Positions 41,719 through 51,602 of a stretch of 64,000 nucleotides of DNA are shown piece by piece; the first letter of the stretch is position 1; the number at the start of each line of letters is the position of its first letter. The notes beneath the pieces were generated by a model that had not been told where the DNA came from, searched no databases, and was given only the letters and a program-made list of their open reading frames with translations. A program made the position numbers and the translations under genes. Source of the stretch: Gymnothorax reevesii (Eukaryota; Chordata; Actinopteri; Anguilliformes; Muraenidae); contig CM056582.1 in NCBI GenBank assembly GCA_029721435.1, forward strand, positions 38,522,611-38,586,610, given 5' to 3'.

Positions 41719-44480
41719 TGAAATGTGGCGAGGAATAGGAAAGGAGGGATTAGCTCTCCTAGTAGGATTTTCTTGACTTCTTGTTGGCACTTTGCTATAT
41801 GCTGAACACACTCAGAAAGATGCCCACACCACACCTACACCACACCAAGAATTCATAGAAGACATGTTGCTGGTAGTGGCAGTAGGAGGAGGGCTAATAG
41901 CAGCAGGAGCATCTCCAGCCTGGTCTTGCAGTATATACATCGTTGGATTCTGTGGGCTTTCCTCTTTCATTTGAGGTATCGTTTTATGCATAGCACAGGT
42001 TCAGGAGAAATTCTCGTGATTCAATGCTGATATGATTTTATCCTATGTTCTGCTGCATGCTTATTTACTTGCTTGGTGCTTGAATTCTGTTCGGTTGAGG
42101 TAAAAATGGTCTACATGAGCTTTTTGCCTAGTTTCTTTGCGAAATGTGGATATGCCGCATTACAATGTTGCACCTGGTACCGGGCCGTAAGGCTTTTAAT
42201 AGTTTAAAGGTGGACCTGGACAGTGAGAACACATTTCAATTTGATGTATGTAACGTAATTGACTGTGGTACTGACTCCTCCAAATGGAGGGGGTATAATG
42301 TGTATGGTTGCCAGTTCATTAGGGGTAGGGAGGGGATTAGGCCCCCCGCACCTTACCCCTTAACAGGCGGCGGCGGGACTGCAAAGTTCCGAGGGCACGT
42401 TAAAAATGAACTATAGTGCAGGGGAGAGGACTGAAGGCCCCCGTGTCTGGTGAAGTATGAATTGACATACTGCCGTGGTACCGTCTAGTCGGCGTGATTG
42501 TCGCATGTAACTGTGGGCAACACGTGGTACGTGGGTGACAGCCCACACCTAGCAGAGGGGCGTTGGAGACAACCTCTGTGAACAGGCGAGGCTGGTGAAA
42601 ACGGTCAAAGTTTCTATACCCATAGCGAAGTGGGGTAGGGATCAGACCGTCGGTTCCCACCTGGGTGGCTGGTAACCACTACGGGATCTGGGGATCGCTA
42701 TCGACTGGGTCTCCGGCCGGTCAGATCGCAGAGGGCAGTAAGACCACGAGATGGCCGCCGCGCTCGGCTCTATGTACAGTCAGGCCACCATAAGCTAAAA
42801 GCGAATGCGTTAGTAGGCGAGTGGTGCTTCTGTGATCGTGGGCTCTGAAAAGGAGACACCGGGAAGCAGAAGGCAGATTTCTGAACCTGGGGGAGCCTGG
42901 GCAAAGATCTCTGTGGAATGGGATCTAGCCTGGAACTGCTCCCTGGGAGAGGGAGTTTCGAAGGATCTAAGTGTTTTCCCACTAACAACCTGATTGTTTA
43001 ATATGCTCAAGGGCCAGATCCACCTTATTAATATCCCCATCCTCATTTGACCTATATGACCGCACCATGAAAAAACCCAGGAAAGGTTGTAAACTGCTTA
43101 ATTTGGTTAATGTCCTCCGAAAACCCACTAATGGAGTGCAAAATATGGGAAACAGTACACCCTATGGCCCCATCAAATGTGATGTCCACAGTGTTTCAAA
43201 AAGGGAAACAAAGTAATGTGACCTGTATTAAGAACAACAATACCAGTCCCCAGTTGCATAATCTAGGCACACTGACGAGCTGTGAGGAAACCTTGGACCT
43301 GACAGGAAATGAAACTGCAAGCAGCCTCATCGAAGCCAGAGCGGACGTCTGATGGTACTGCAGAGGTAGGAGACGCTGAATTGGCTCCCTTATAAAAGGA
43401 GAGGTAAGTGCGCCCTTGTGGCCCTGAATGTGCCAGTGATGATTGTAACCAATGCAGAAGAACTACTGAATAATATATCCCCAGAACAATTGACACACAC
43501 TTGAAGGCCACAAAAGATCATTTGGGTCTTTTGATTGGACAACCAATGACCATGGTATGTGGGTGGATCCTATAGGGCAGGCCAGAAATATACCCGATGA
43601 ATTTAAGCTTGCAGACGAAATAGCGGCAGGGTTTGAAAGCTTCCCTATATTTTTGGCCATTTTTCCTGTAACCATAAATAAAAGTGTAAATCAAATAAAT
43701 TTGATACATTATAATGTGCAGCAGCTGGGAAATGAAACTAGAGATGCAATGGAAGCGTTACACGAACAACTGTCTCAAACCCCATTAATGACATACCAGA
43801 ACCAGATAGCATTAGACATGCTCTTGGCAGAGAAAGGAGGGGTATGTTCAATGTTCAAAAACACATGCTGCACAGACATAGCGAACAAAACAGCCCCTAA
43901 TGGGAAACTCACTAAGAGTCTCTCCCCAGTTATAATTAGCGGATGTTGTTGAATACCCTGCATACGTACCTTGGTGACTAAAACAATTGAAAAGGCCTTA
44001 ACTAGAGAGCATCCGCCCAAATACCAAGCAGCTCAATAAGAGGAGGGCTGTTTAGATCCAGATGATGACACTGAGGAAGGTATTGTGTGAGAGGAGTACC
44101 CAGATGACCCCATAGGCCTGGAGGCCGGGGGACTTGCCCTAACCTCGCCCGATGAGGCGACTATGTTACTGTACCAACAGGTGACCAGAGATGTGACAGG
44201 AAGTGACGAGTGGGTGTGTCCTCCATAACCCTACACGCCCAACTGCCCCATTGGAAATCCCTACTGCAAACACGGACAAGGAGGAGGAGCAGGTTGGGCT
44301 TGCGAGAAGTGAGCGGAGAAGTACCGCCCCGATCTGCCCGACCTGGAAGTCATGTTGGAGGACGACAATTTTAGGGAACAATATTGCAAGCAGCTATTTG
44401 GAATTTGATGTTTGGTGCATAGGTAAGCATGCACTGTTCATTAAATTTAGAAGCCTCGAGACTTGCGATTTGCTGTAGAG
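41719..44480 (+). pseudogene. env: Retroviral env remnant, ERV copy 2
   Basis: Env would be the surface and transmembrane glycoprotein. A possible leader lies at 41792-41974. The frame 42144-42416 has a Cys-bearing surface-type region (FQFDVCNVIDCG). 42400-42900 matches ERV copy 1. The frame 43557-43952 contains a transmembrane-subunit ectodomain: an N-glycosylation-rich start, an LLAEKGGVC stretch (about 43819-43850) and a CX6CC motif (43846-43872), as in gamma-type retroviruses. A Cys-rich tail follows to 44480. Many stops and frame changes interrupt the gene and no intact protein is possible. Confidence 0.7.
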
Positions 44481-44692
44481 TTGGAGGAATGGGCTAAATG
44501 CCTGAGTCAAGCGGGTTTGGGGGGACCCCGGCCAGTAGCCTCATTCTGACAACTATGATTTGCTTTGCTGTGCCAGATGCTTTTGCAGACCCTTGATAGA
44601 AATGGATTAAGTAAAATTTGATTTGGGTCTTTTGTCTGCTTACGGGATTTTAGGGCAATTTTGCCCCCATAAATGGGTGCGAAGGAGGGAGA
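44481..44692 (+). other. End of ERV copy 2 interior with polypurine tract
   Basis: The purine-rich GCGAAGGAGGGAGA at 44679-44692 precedes the 3' LTR directly and would prime plus-strand DNA synthesis. No ORF is seen in the preceding bases. Confidence 0.6.
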
Positions 44693-45180
44693 TGTGATGT
44701 TGTAATGCTAATTAATATGTTGCAATGTTGTCAAGCACATTAACTCCTTAGCATAGCTGTCACAATCTGCCAATATGCAAATCACAGAATATGAATGTAA
44801 TAGAGTATAAAGGTACACTTGTGCAGCCTCTCCAGCCACACTGCTTCATGGTCACTAACAGCTGATAAACGCAGCCGGCTCCCAGTTCTCGGAAAACGAG
44901 AAACGGAGAGGGAAACTTACGGGGAAATAGAAACTTAAGTGTGGGATCACGATTGATTGGAGGAGAGAAATCATCCAAGATCCAGACGGCGAAGGAGCAG
45001 CGAATCACAAGAATTTTGACATAGAGACTATATAAACTGGGACAACAAGGAAGTCGGCAGAAAGCGCTCTCCACACTCTTTGTTTTGCATGTGCCTCAAT
45101 TCTGATCATCATGAAATCATTCTTTTATACATTTGGGATTCTGACTAAATTACTATTAGAAGGTTGAATACGCACCTGAA
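44693..45180 (+). repeat. 3' LTR of ERV copy 2, right end missing
   Basis: Matches the 5' LTR from TGTGATGTTGTAATGC to ATACGCACCTGAA, but lacks the MITE and the last 37 bp or so of the 5' LTR (to CTAACA). The right end is therefore truncated or fused to other sequence. GAGACTATATAAACTGG here is the empty site of the MITE. Confidence 0.85.
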
Positions 45181-45692
45181 CAGCCTCTGAACAGAAAACA
45201 GCAACTGAAAGAGACTCAACACATCCTATCATGTAGTACTTGAGAAAGTATGAGGATAAATTGATGTAGCTGGTAAAATGTAGCCTACCGCTCGATGACA
45301 GGAAAAACGAAAGCAAATGAAGAATTGTCAATACTTAGGAACACCGCGGAATTCAGATATTGATACGATGTCGAGCCGGATGAATGCTGTAGCTTCCACT
45401 GCTGGACCCGTTTACAGATGCTTTCACGATTTTCACCAGGGTTTTTTCCGGCTGGTGTCCGGCACCCGGACGCGACAGGCAGCCAAAAAAATAAATCTCT
45501 CTCTTCTTCCCGGAGGCCTTTGAACTGTATCGAATTTCGAACTCCCTTGTGGTGGGGAGGATTCGCGTGCATTGGACAGAACAGGAACATCAGTGACTTT
45601 GAACGAAGAAGTTGATACGAACATGAGTTTGACTTGGAAGATTTGCTAAATAAAGCTTGAATCGAGCCGGAAGCTGCGCGTTGCGGAATCTG
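45181..45692. other. Unassigned stretch of the large insertion
   Basis: A 142-codon open frame on the minus strand (45713-45285) has no motif I recognise and may be chance. A plus-strand AATAAAGC occurs at 45649. The stretch ends at the 120-bp terminal segment shared with 26519-26638. Confidence 0.3.
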
Positions 45693-45815
45693 TGCAACAG
45701 CAGACAGGAACACGTCAGAAGCATATATAGAGAAGACCGAAGGCGCTGATTGGGTAAGTGTAATTGCATGAGAATCCTACGTCTTGTGATTGAGCTTTCG
45801 TTTACACTTCCATAT

Positions 45816-46603
45816 GATGCCAAACCTGTAAAACAGCATCCTTACAGAATGAATCCAGAGAAGCAGAAATAAACAAGAAGTCAAATACCAGCTGAAAAAA
45901 ACTATGACTGGACTGGAGTTCTCCATGCATCCTAGTTCCGAAGCCCAATGGAACATATAGTATGGTGACAGACTACAGGAAAGCGAATGCTCTATCAAAA
46001 AAAGACTCATATCCTATTCCCAGGATTGATGACTGCATTGACAAAGTTGGACAGTCAAAGTATGTCACAAAATTTGATCTCCTCAAGGGCTTCTGGCAGA
46101 TCCCTGTAACAGATAGAGCAAAGGAGATCTCTGCCTTCGTCACACCAGACGGATTATACCAACACAAGGTCATGCCATTTGAATTAAAAATTCTCCGTCC
46201 ACCTTCCAACGTCAGGTAAAAAGAGTGATTGCAGGACTGCCAGGTTGTGAGACCTATATCGATGACTTAATCATAACCAGCGACAGTTTCCAAGAGCACC
46301 TCACCTACATCAGAAACTTCTTTCAGAGAGTGAGTGATGCCAAGCTGACTATCAACCTTGTTAAAAGTGACTTTTTTAAAGCTACAGGTGTTTACTTAGG
46401 TCATATTGTAGGACAGGGTCAAGTCAAACCAATTGATGCAAAGGTAAAAGTTATCACTGAATTTCCTGAGCCTACAACTAAAAGACAACTAATGAGATTT
46501 CTAGGGATGGCTGGCTATTATAGAAAATTAGGTAAAAAATTCTCAATCATTTCTGAACGTTTGACCAATTTACTGAAGAAAAATGCAAAATTTTTTTGAC
46601 CAG
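45816..46603 (+). pseudogene. pol: Gmr1-like copy 2 reverse transcriptase, main part
   Basis: The RT resumes with DAKPVKQHPYRMNPEKQ, then in shifted frames MVTDYRKANAL, YPIPRIDDCIDKVGQSKYVT, FDLLKGFWQIPVTDRAKEI, SAFVTPDGLYQHKVMPFE, then GCETYIDDLIITSD with the catalytic box YIDD at 46255-46266 intact. The thumb/connection follows: GVYLGHIVGQG and LMRFLGMAGYYRKL. Frameshifts occur near 45870, 45955, 46190 and 46590. The palm up to the YIDD box is all present, so this half was functional before decay. Confidence 0.88.
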
Positions 46604-47032
46604 CTGAAACATATCCTCAAAAATGCACCAGTTCTCTTATCTCCTAATTTCAAAAAGGAGTTCAAGTTGGCAGTTGATGCCAGTGACATTGGTGCAGGCG
46701 CAGTTTTACTGCAAGAAGACACTGATGGAGTGGATCATCCTGTTTGTTACTTTTCCAAAAAGTTTGATAAACATCAGAAAAACTATTCAACAATTGAAAA
46801 AGAATGTTTGGCACTTGTTTTGGCTTTACAACATTTTGAAGTCTATTTGACTTGTTCAGCTACTTCCATCAAGATATTCAGTGATCACAATCCCCTCACA
46901 TTCTTGCACACGATCAAAAACAAGAATCAAAGATTACTGAGATGGAGTTTACTTTTGCAAGAGTATGATTTGGATATTTCTCACATCAGGGGAAAAGATA
47001 ATGTAATCCCAGATACACTTTCACACCTGTAA
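46583..47032 (+). pseudogene. pol: Gmr1-like copy 2 RNase H
   Basis: This open frame of 149 codons covers a complete gypsy-type RNase H: FKLAVDASDIGAGAVLLQ (Asp), VCYFSKKFDKHQKNYSTIEKE (Glu), LALVLALQHFEVYL, IKIFSDHNPLTFL (Asp), LLRWSLLLQEYDLDI and IRGKDNVIPDTLSHL, ending at 47032. It degrades the RNA strand during reverse transcription. It follows RT and ends the polyprotein; no integrase comes after it, only about 190 A/T-rich bases and the 3' LTR. Confidence 0.9.
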
Positions 47033-47225
47033 TTTTATTTCTTTATTTTATCTTGAAAAACGTAATTTTACTTTTCTATCTGATTGTGAAAATTACACTG
47101 TTATGTATTTGATTGTTATAATGATCAATGATACTTTTGTTCAAGATTATACTGATTATAAAACTGTTTTAATTTTTTACAAAAGAAAGCTTTCAGCAAA
47201 CCTTTCTTTTCTTAAAGAGGGGAGA
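47033..47225 (+). other. 3' untranslated part with polypurine tract, Gmr1-like copy 2
   Basis: A/T-rich and without an ORF. AAAGAGGGGAGA at 47214-47225 immediately precedes the LTR and is the likely polypurine tract. Confidence 0.65.
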
Positions 47226-47492
47226 TGTTACGTATGAGTATTTTTTGTACAGCGGGATTTCTTTCCAGAATGTTGCTGGTCTATATAATTGCTGTGATTT
47301 TTGTCAGAGAGCAGAGCACAGCAGAGCAGAAGCAGAGTTTTTGTTTTGGCAACAGAGTTAATTAGTGGCATTAGTGTTATTAGAGAAATAAACAGTTGAC
47401 TTTTTTTTGTAGAACCTTTTTTAGTGAAGAATAAATTTGTTTTAGTTGTCATTGCTGGTTATCTTTGTTGTGATTTTTTTCAAGTCATAACA
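47226..47492 (+). repeat. 3' LTR of Gmr1-like copy 2, internally deleted
   Basis: 267 bp from TGTTACGTATGAG to CATAACA. After TGTACAGC it jumps to GGGATTTC, so the 377-bp middle section of the 5' LTR is missing. The CAAC after it repeats 22207-22210. Confidence 0.88.
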
Positions 47493-48052
47493 CAACATTA
47501 TGTTCAAGCAGGCATTCCTCAACTTTAGCCTTCCGGAGGACATTGTATCGGACCATGGGCCACAGTTCACATCCCATGTGTGGAGAGCCTTCTTCAAGAA
47601 GCTGGGGGCAACAGTAAGTCTCTCCTTGGGGTACCATCCTCAGAATAACGGGCAGGCAGAGAGAGCCATCCAGGATTTGGGGAGGTTCTTCTGGGCCTTC
47701 TGCCACTAGAGCCATGGGGATTGGTCAAAATACCTGCCCAGGGCCGAATATGCCCTTTCTCTAATTCTCTAAAGAGCACGTCCACTGGACTGTGATGCAA
47801 TCTCCCCTATGCCTGTGGGACCAGAGCTAAACAAAGATCCCAGCCGTGGACGCCTGGTTCTCTGAGGTGGAGAAAGTGTGGGAAAGCACAAACGTCCTGA
47901 GGGTCAGAAGATCCAGGTGGGCAGACGATGTCGGGATTCCCCCCAGTACCAGCCAAGGTATACGGTCTGGCTCTCAACCAGCGACCTGCGCCTCCGCCTG
48001 CCCCGCAAACAGCTCTCCCAATGGTTCATTAGCTCTTTTGGGGGGGGGAATC
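47493..48052 (+). pseudogene. pol: Ty3/gypsy integrase, 3' half
   Basis: This continues the integrase broken at 22206: [19 protein letters not shown] (second catalytic Asp), [17 protein letters not shown], then [19 protein letters not shown] (catalytic Glu, about 47662). After a stop at 47707 come KYLPRAEYALS, AVDAWFSEVEKVWEST (47835-47885) and VWLSTSDLRLRLPRKQLS, the C-terminal domain of sushi-type elements. A G-run polypurine tract at 48040-48050 leads to the 3' LTR. The two halves together restore a full IN in the normal gypsy position after RNase H. Confidence 0.88.
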
Positions 48053-48660
48053 TGTCAGATCTTGCCTTCTGCGGGCCAGCACATTGGCCAATTCAGACTC
48101 AGACCGCAGCTCCACTCAATACTCAACTGGGATCATCTCTGTCTATTCATTGCTGAGTGGTTGTTGCCTGTATAAGTAGCATAACTTCATGGTAGTTCTT
48201 TGCCAAGTCGCATAAAGCCATACGTTAGAGCTCTTGCTGTTTTAACCATGTTTTGTATTAATCTAATCTAAAACATTGCCACAATGCTGTGTAGTTCCAG
48301 CACTTTATATTTATCTCAGAGGAACCTCGTTTCCATTTTACTTTACTATTTCATAATAAAGGACTATTGTTTCACTGCTGGGAAAAAACAGCATGGACCA
48401 GCCGCATGCTGGGCATAGGCGTATATGGGTGTCATACCAGCATATGTTGTGTTTTGGTGCTGGTCCATGCTGATTTTTCCAGCGGGGTTCTTAGCCTTTG
48501 TTGTGTTGCAAACAGTTTAGTTTGGAACCTTGTTTCCCCTTTTGTTTGTATCTTTTGTGTTCATGCCTTCTGCCTGTGCGCCAAGTGCAACAATAAATAC
48601 ACAACCAAATCCACCTTTGCACTTGAGCTCAGTCCACATTTTCCTGGCCTCCGCGTCGAC
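48053..48660 (+). repeat. 3' LTR of the outer Ty3/gypsy element, containing a MITE
   Basis: It begins TGTCAGATC after a polypurine run and matches the 5' LTR fragment at 91-316. AATAAA lies at 48592-48597. The right border is approximate. It contains a 116-bp foldback insert at 48375-48490 that the 5' LTR lacks. Confidence 0.75.
48375..48490. mobile_element. Foldback MITE of about 116 bp
   Basis: The two ends are inverted: GCTGGGAAAAAACAGCATGG at the left and CCATGCTGATTTTTCCAGC at the right, both continuing to ACCAGC/GCTGGT. The 5' LTR near 150 has an uninterrupted version (TTTCATAGC). No clear target duplication. The superfamily cannot be told from the sequence. Confidence 0.75.
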
Positions 48661-49057
48661 CATAAGATTCAACTTCATGCCCAACATAGTTCACCAGTTA
48701 AGCATTCCAGATTCGGGTGGGATTGGAGATGCCAAATTTATTTAAAGAAAAAAAATCCATTCCCTCATTGGCTGTGTCCTGTCTTTCATTCTATGAGAAG
48801 GCGGGACTTCCCCCCTCAATGAGGTATGTATTGGATATTAACAAATACAAGTGTAGACGGAGCATCAAGCTGGGATGCAGCAAAAAGCTGAGAAATTTGG
48901 GGAGGCCCGAAATTGAGGCTTATCCTGTACTTCAAAGAACTCGGGACTCCTGAAATGTGACAATAATTTGTTTGGATATCCTCCGGATGAGTGGGGCATT
49001 GACTCCCCGGAATGTCTGCCCAGCTGGAGTTAAAGGAAGCAGAATGTGTTAATAACA
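48661..49057. other. No recognised feature
   Basis: Short frames only, none with a known motif. It ends in TTAATAACATA, which belongs to the A/T-rich LINE tail region interrupted by the next Tc1 element. Confidence 0.3.
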
Positions 49058-49360
49058 TACAGCGCCCTCCATAATTATTGGCACTCCTGGTTAAGATGTG
49101 TTCTTTAGCTTCTAAAAAATTCAGTTTTTTTCAAAATAATACAGAACCACAATGAAAAAAAGAGGATAATCCAACCTTTAATTCAAATGCATTTATTCAG
49201 TGGGAAAAAAATCCCACATAAAGAAATAATTAACAAACAGCACCTAATCTTCTCCTTTAATGTTTCATAAGATGGGAGAATACAGAAAGAGGGATCTTCA
49301 ACCATGCCTCTTTGGAAAATCTCTCAATCATCCGGCAACCTGGGTCGCCTCCTCTGCACT

Positions 49361-50391
49361 TGTAATGATTCTGCCCTGCGTGCTTGTTTGTGCTTGTGCG
49401 TTTTTCCCCGTGTCTCTCTTGGTTTGTGTTTCAGCTCCATTCCCGCGGCCTGACCATCTATTCCCCCTCGTCTTGTTCCTGAGATGTCGTGTGACAGCCT
49501 GCATGCCTGAGTCTCGTTGTCCAATCACGTTTCCTCTTTTGGTTTTGGCTTTGGTATTTCATTCATTACGTCCACCTGTGCTTAATTCTGGGTCTTGCAA
49601 AACTCTGTGTGAATGTGAATGTGTTCTCTGAACTTTGAGTGAATGCTTTCCCTGATAGGGCCATTACTAACCGTACTAACCAGCACTTAAGGGTGTGTAA
49701 ATATTTCATCACATAGTTACTAACCTAATTAACTTAAAAGCGAGTGTGTGCGTTTCTAGCTTTAAGTAAATTCTGCCTAAAGCTTTCCCTGATTAACTGT
49801 GAACATTAAAGCTATGCTTTTCTTTGCTATTCTTGTGGTTCTTTTGACTTGTCACATTTAGATTACCTTAATCTAAACTGTCTAGTTTGATTGATCGTCT
49901 TGGCGTCTGGTCTCGAGTCATTATTGTTACCCGGTCCTCGTGAATCTGTTTATTAATCCCAGGTGTTTCTGTTTCCACTTGAGGATGCCTGCCTTTCCCC
50001 ACCTCCTCCCTAGTGTATTTATTCTGGGAAGAGGGTAGAGATGTCAGAGTGGACTTTGCTTCGCGCTTCAGACTCGCACGTGTTACCTGAACCTGAGTGA
50101 CATTGAGAATCTTTGTTCCCGAGCACCCCAAGCATTTCTGTTGTTTTTCAAGCACCGTGTTCTCCTTGTCTTAGTCCGTCATTTTCGTCAGCTTGTTTTA
50201 TTTATTTCGAGCCACTCATTGAGGGTGTATTTCAGTTTTTCCCTGCCCTTGGCAGAGTACCTAAGTTCTCCTGGTTCAGTGCATGTGCACGGTGTTTCCT
50301 TTCGGCCTGTGTGCCGCGTTTTCCCGTGTCTGGGTTCCCAAATAAACCTCCTGATCCCGCACCTGGTGTCCACCTGACCCATTCCTTAACA
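49361..50391 (+). repeat. Solo LTR (1,031 bp) with GCACT duplication
   Basis: It runs TGTAATGATTCTGCC to CCTTAACA, with an AATAAA at 50341-50346 near its 3' end. GCACT flanks both sides (49356-49360 and 50392-50396). It interrupts the Tc1 element. A related solo LTR lies at 62747-63766, sharing for example TCCAATCACGTTTCCTC and the CTAAACTGTCTAGTTTGATTG block. No internal region of this family is present in the window, so the parent element is unidentified. The 5-bp duplication fits Ty3/gypsy or several retroviral groups. Confidence 0.9.
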
Positions 50392-50396
50392 GCACT

Positions 50397-51240
50397 CTCC
50401 TCTTTAGCTCCCTCCACAGGTTTTCAATGGGGTTGAGGTCTGGGGACTGAGATGGACATGGGAGGAGCTTGATTCTGTGTCTGGTGAACCATTTTTGTGT
50501 AGATTTTGCCACGTTTAGGGTCATCATCTTGCTGAAAGACCCAGTGACGACTGATCTTCAGCTTTCGAGCAGAGGCCACCAGATTTTGATTTAAAATGTC
50601 CTGGTATTTGAAAGCGTTCATGATGCCATGCACTGTAACAAGGTTCCCAGGGCCTCTGGAAGAAACACAGGCCCACAGCATCACAGATCCTCCCCCATAC
50701 TTCACAGTGGGCATGAGGTGCTTTTCTGCATACTCATCTCTTGTGTTCCGCCAGACCCACTTAGAGTGTTTGTTGCCAAAAAGGTCTTTCTTGCTCTCAT
50801 CTGACCAAAGCACATGGTCCCAGTTGAAGTCCCAGTACGGCTAGGTGAACTCCAGACATTTGCGTTTATGATTGTGAGTGAGAAAATGTTTTTTCCGTGC
50901 ATGCCTCCCAAACAGCTTGTTGGCATGTAGATAGCGCCTGATGGTTGTTTTGGAGACTTTGTGACCCCAAGATGCTACCATTTGTTGCAATTCTTTAACA
51001 GTGAGCTTTGGAGAACTTTTTATTTCGCTTAACATCCTCCTCACTGTGCGTGGTGGCAAAATAACCTTGCGTCCTCATCCAGGCTTGTTTACCTCTGTTC
51101 CAGTTGTTTTAAACTTCTTAATGATTCCTCTGACAGTAGATATGGGCAGGTGCAGGCGAGTGGCTATTTTCGACACACATCTACCTTACTTGAATGGTGT
51201 GTTCCTTTGTCTTTCCCATGTTGAAGAGTGGATAAGAGAA
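50397..51240 (-). pseudogene. Tc1-like transposase
   Basis: The minus strand carries an HTH region with stops upstream, then RTVRRMLSEIKSSPKLTVKE, VSKTTIRRYLHANKLFGR (51059-50841 frame). The catalytic part follows: MLWSDESKKDLFG (first Asp), [28 protein letters not shown] (second Asp), [19 protein letters not shown] (Glu), ending at the solo LTR. All three DD34E residues are visible, but at least three frameshifts split the gene. The last residues lie beyond the LTR. Confidence 0.85.
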
Positions 51241-51602
51241 ATGGCCTCTGTGTCACGTGATATTTATACCCGAGGGAAACGGGAAGTGATGAATTACTGA
51301 TTAAATGTTCCTAGATACTCTGATTAGCTTTGTAAACTACTGTAGAAATGACAGAAATACTCCAATTACATTTATTTCCTAGGAATTGTTACGGGTGCCA
51401 ATAATTGTGGAACAGGTGATTTTATGAAAAATAATTATTTCTTGGTCAGGAAAATTTTTTTTCCTTCAAATTCACTTGAGTTGAAGGTTAAATTTTTCTA
51501 CAATTTTCAGTGCGAGAGTATGCTTCTGCAATAAAAATTGAATTTATTTTAAGGGTTTTAACACATCTTAAACAGGGGTGCCAATAATTATGGACGGTGC
51601 TG

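Larger units (their letters stand above)
36324..45180 (+). mobile_element. Endogenous retrovirus, copy 2 (plus strand)
   Basis: 5' LTR at 36324-37164 and a shortened 3' LTR at 44693-45180 share a long identical-looking stretch from TGTGATGTTGTAATGC onward. Inside are a tRNA-Trp-type primer site, a leader with a splice-donor-like AAGGTAAGC (37289), decayed gag/pol, an integrase C-terminal part (41248-41715), an env remnant with a transmembrane CX6CC motif, and a polypurine tract. All frames are broken. Parts match ERV copy 1 in inverted orientation. Type is closest to gamma/epsilon retroviruses from the CX6CC and the pol C-terminus. Confidence 0.8.
26273..45815. mobile_element. About 19.5-kb insertion in the Gmr1-like RT, ends related to a short neighbour
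   Basis: The insert is bounded by related ends. Near the left edge is AAGTTCAATCACGAAGAC (26280-26297). Near the right edge, on the opposite strand, is AGCTCAATCACAAGACG followed by a GGATT block. A segment of about 120 bp with GCATATATAGAGAAGACCG occurs at both 26519-26638 and 45693-45813. It contains a TATA-like box and a GGTAAGTG splice-donor-like site. No transposase was found, so the class is unknown. It includes the satellite (27080-33480) and a retrovirus (36324-45180). Confidence 0.5.
22211..47492 (+). mobile_element. Gmr1-like retrotransposon copy 2, expanded to 25 kb by an inner insertion
   Basis: It starts TGTTATG at 22211 and ends CATAACA at 47492, with CAAC duplicated on both sides (22207-22210, 47493-47496). 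It carries, in order, LTR, primer site, gag with a SCAN-like region, protease, integrase, then RT and RNase H, the Gmr1-like order. The RT is interrupted between about 26273 and 45815 by unrelated sequence. It sits inside the integrase of the outer gypsy element; joining the flanks gives a continuous gypsy integrase. Confidence 0.88.
49060..51602 (-). mobile_element. Tc1/mariner transposon containing a solo LTR
   Basis: It starts CAGCGCCCTCCATAATTATT at 49060 and ends AATTATGGACGGTGCTG at 51602, flanked by TA (49058-49059, 51603-51604). Inner terminal blocks (GTTAAGATGTG, complement CACATCTTAAAC) also match. A minus-strand transposase spans 50397-51240. A solo LTR (49361-50391) inserted near its 3' end. 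Without it the element is about 1.5 kb. Confidence 0.9.

Noticed and set aside
45285..45713. 142-codon minus-strand gene
   Set aside because: No motif, unusual composition and partial overlap with the terminal repeat of the large insertion. Kept only as an unassigned stretch.
49260..49631. 123-codon plus-strand ORF
   Set aside because: It crosses the boundary between the Tc1 element and the solo LTR, so it cannot be an inherited gene.
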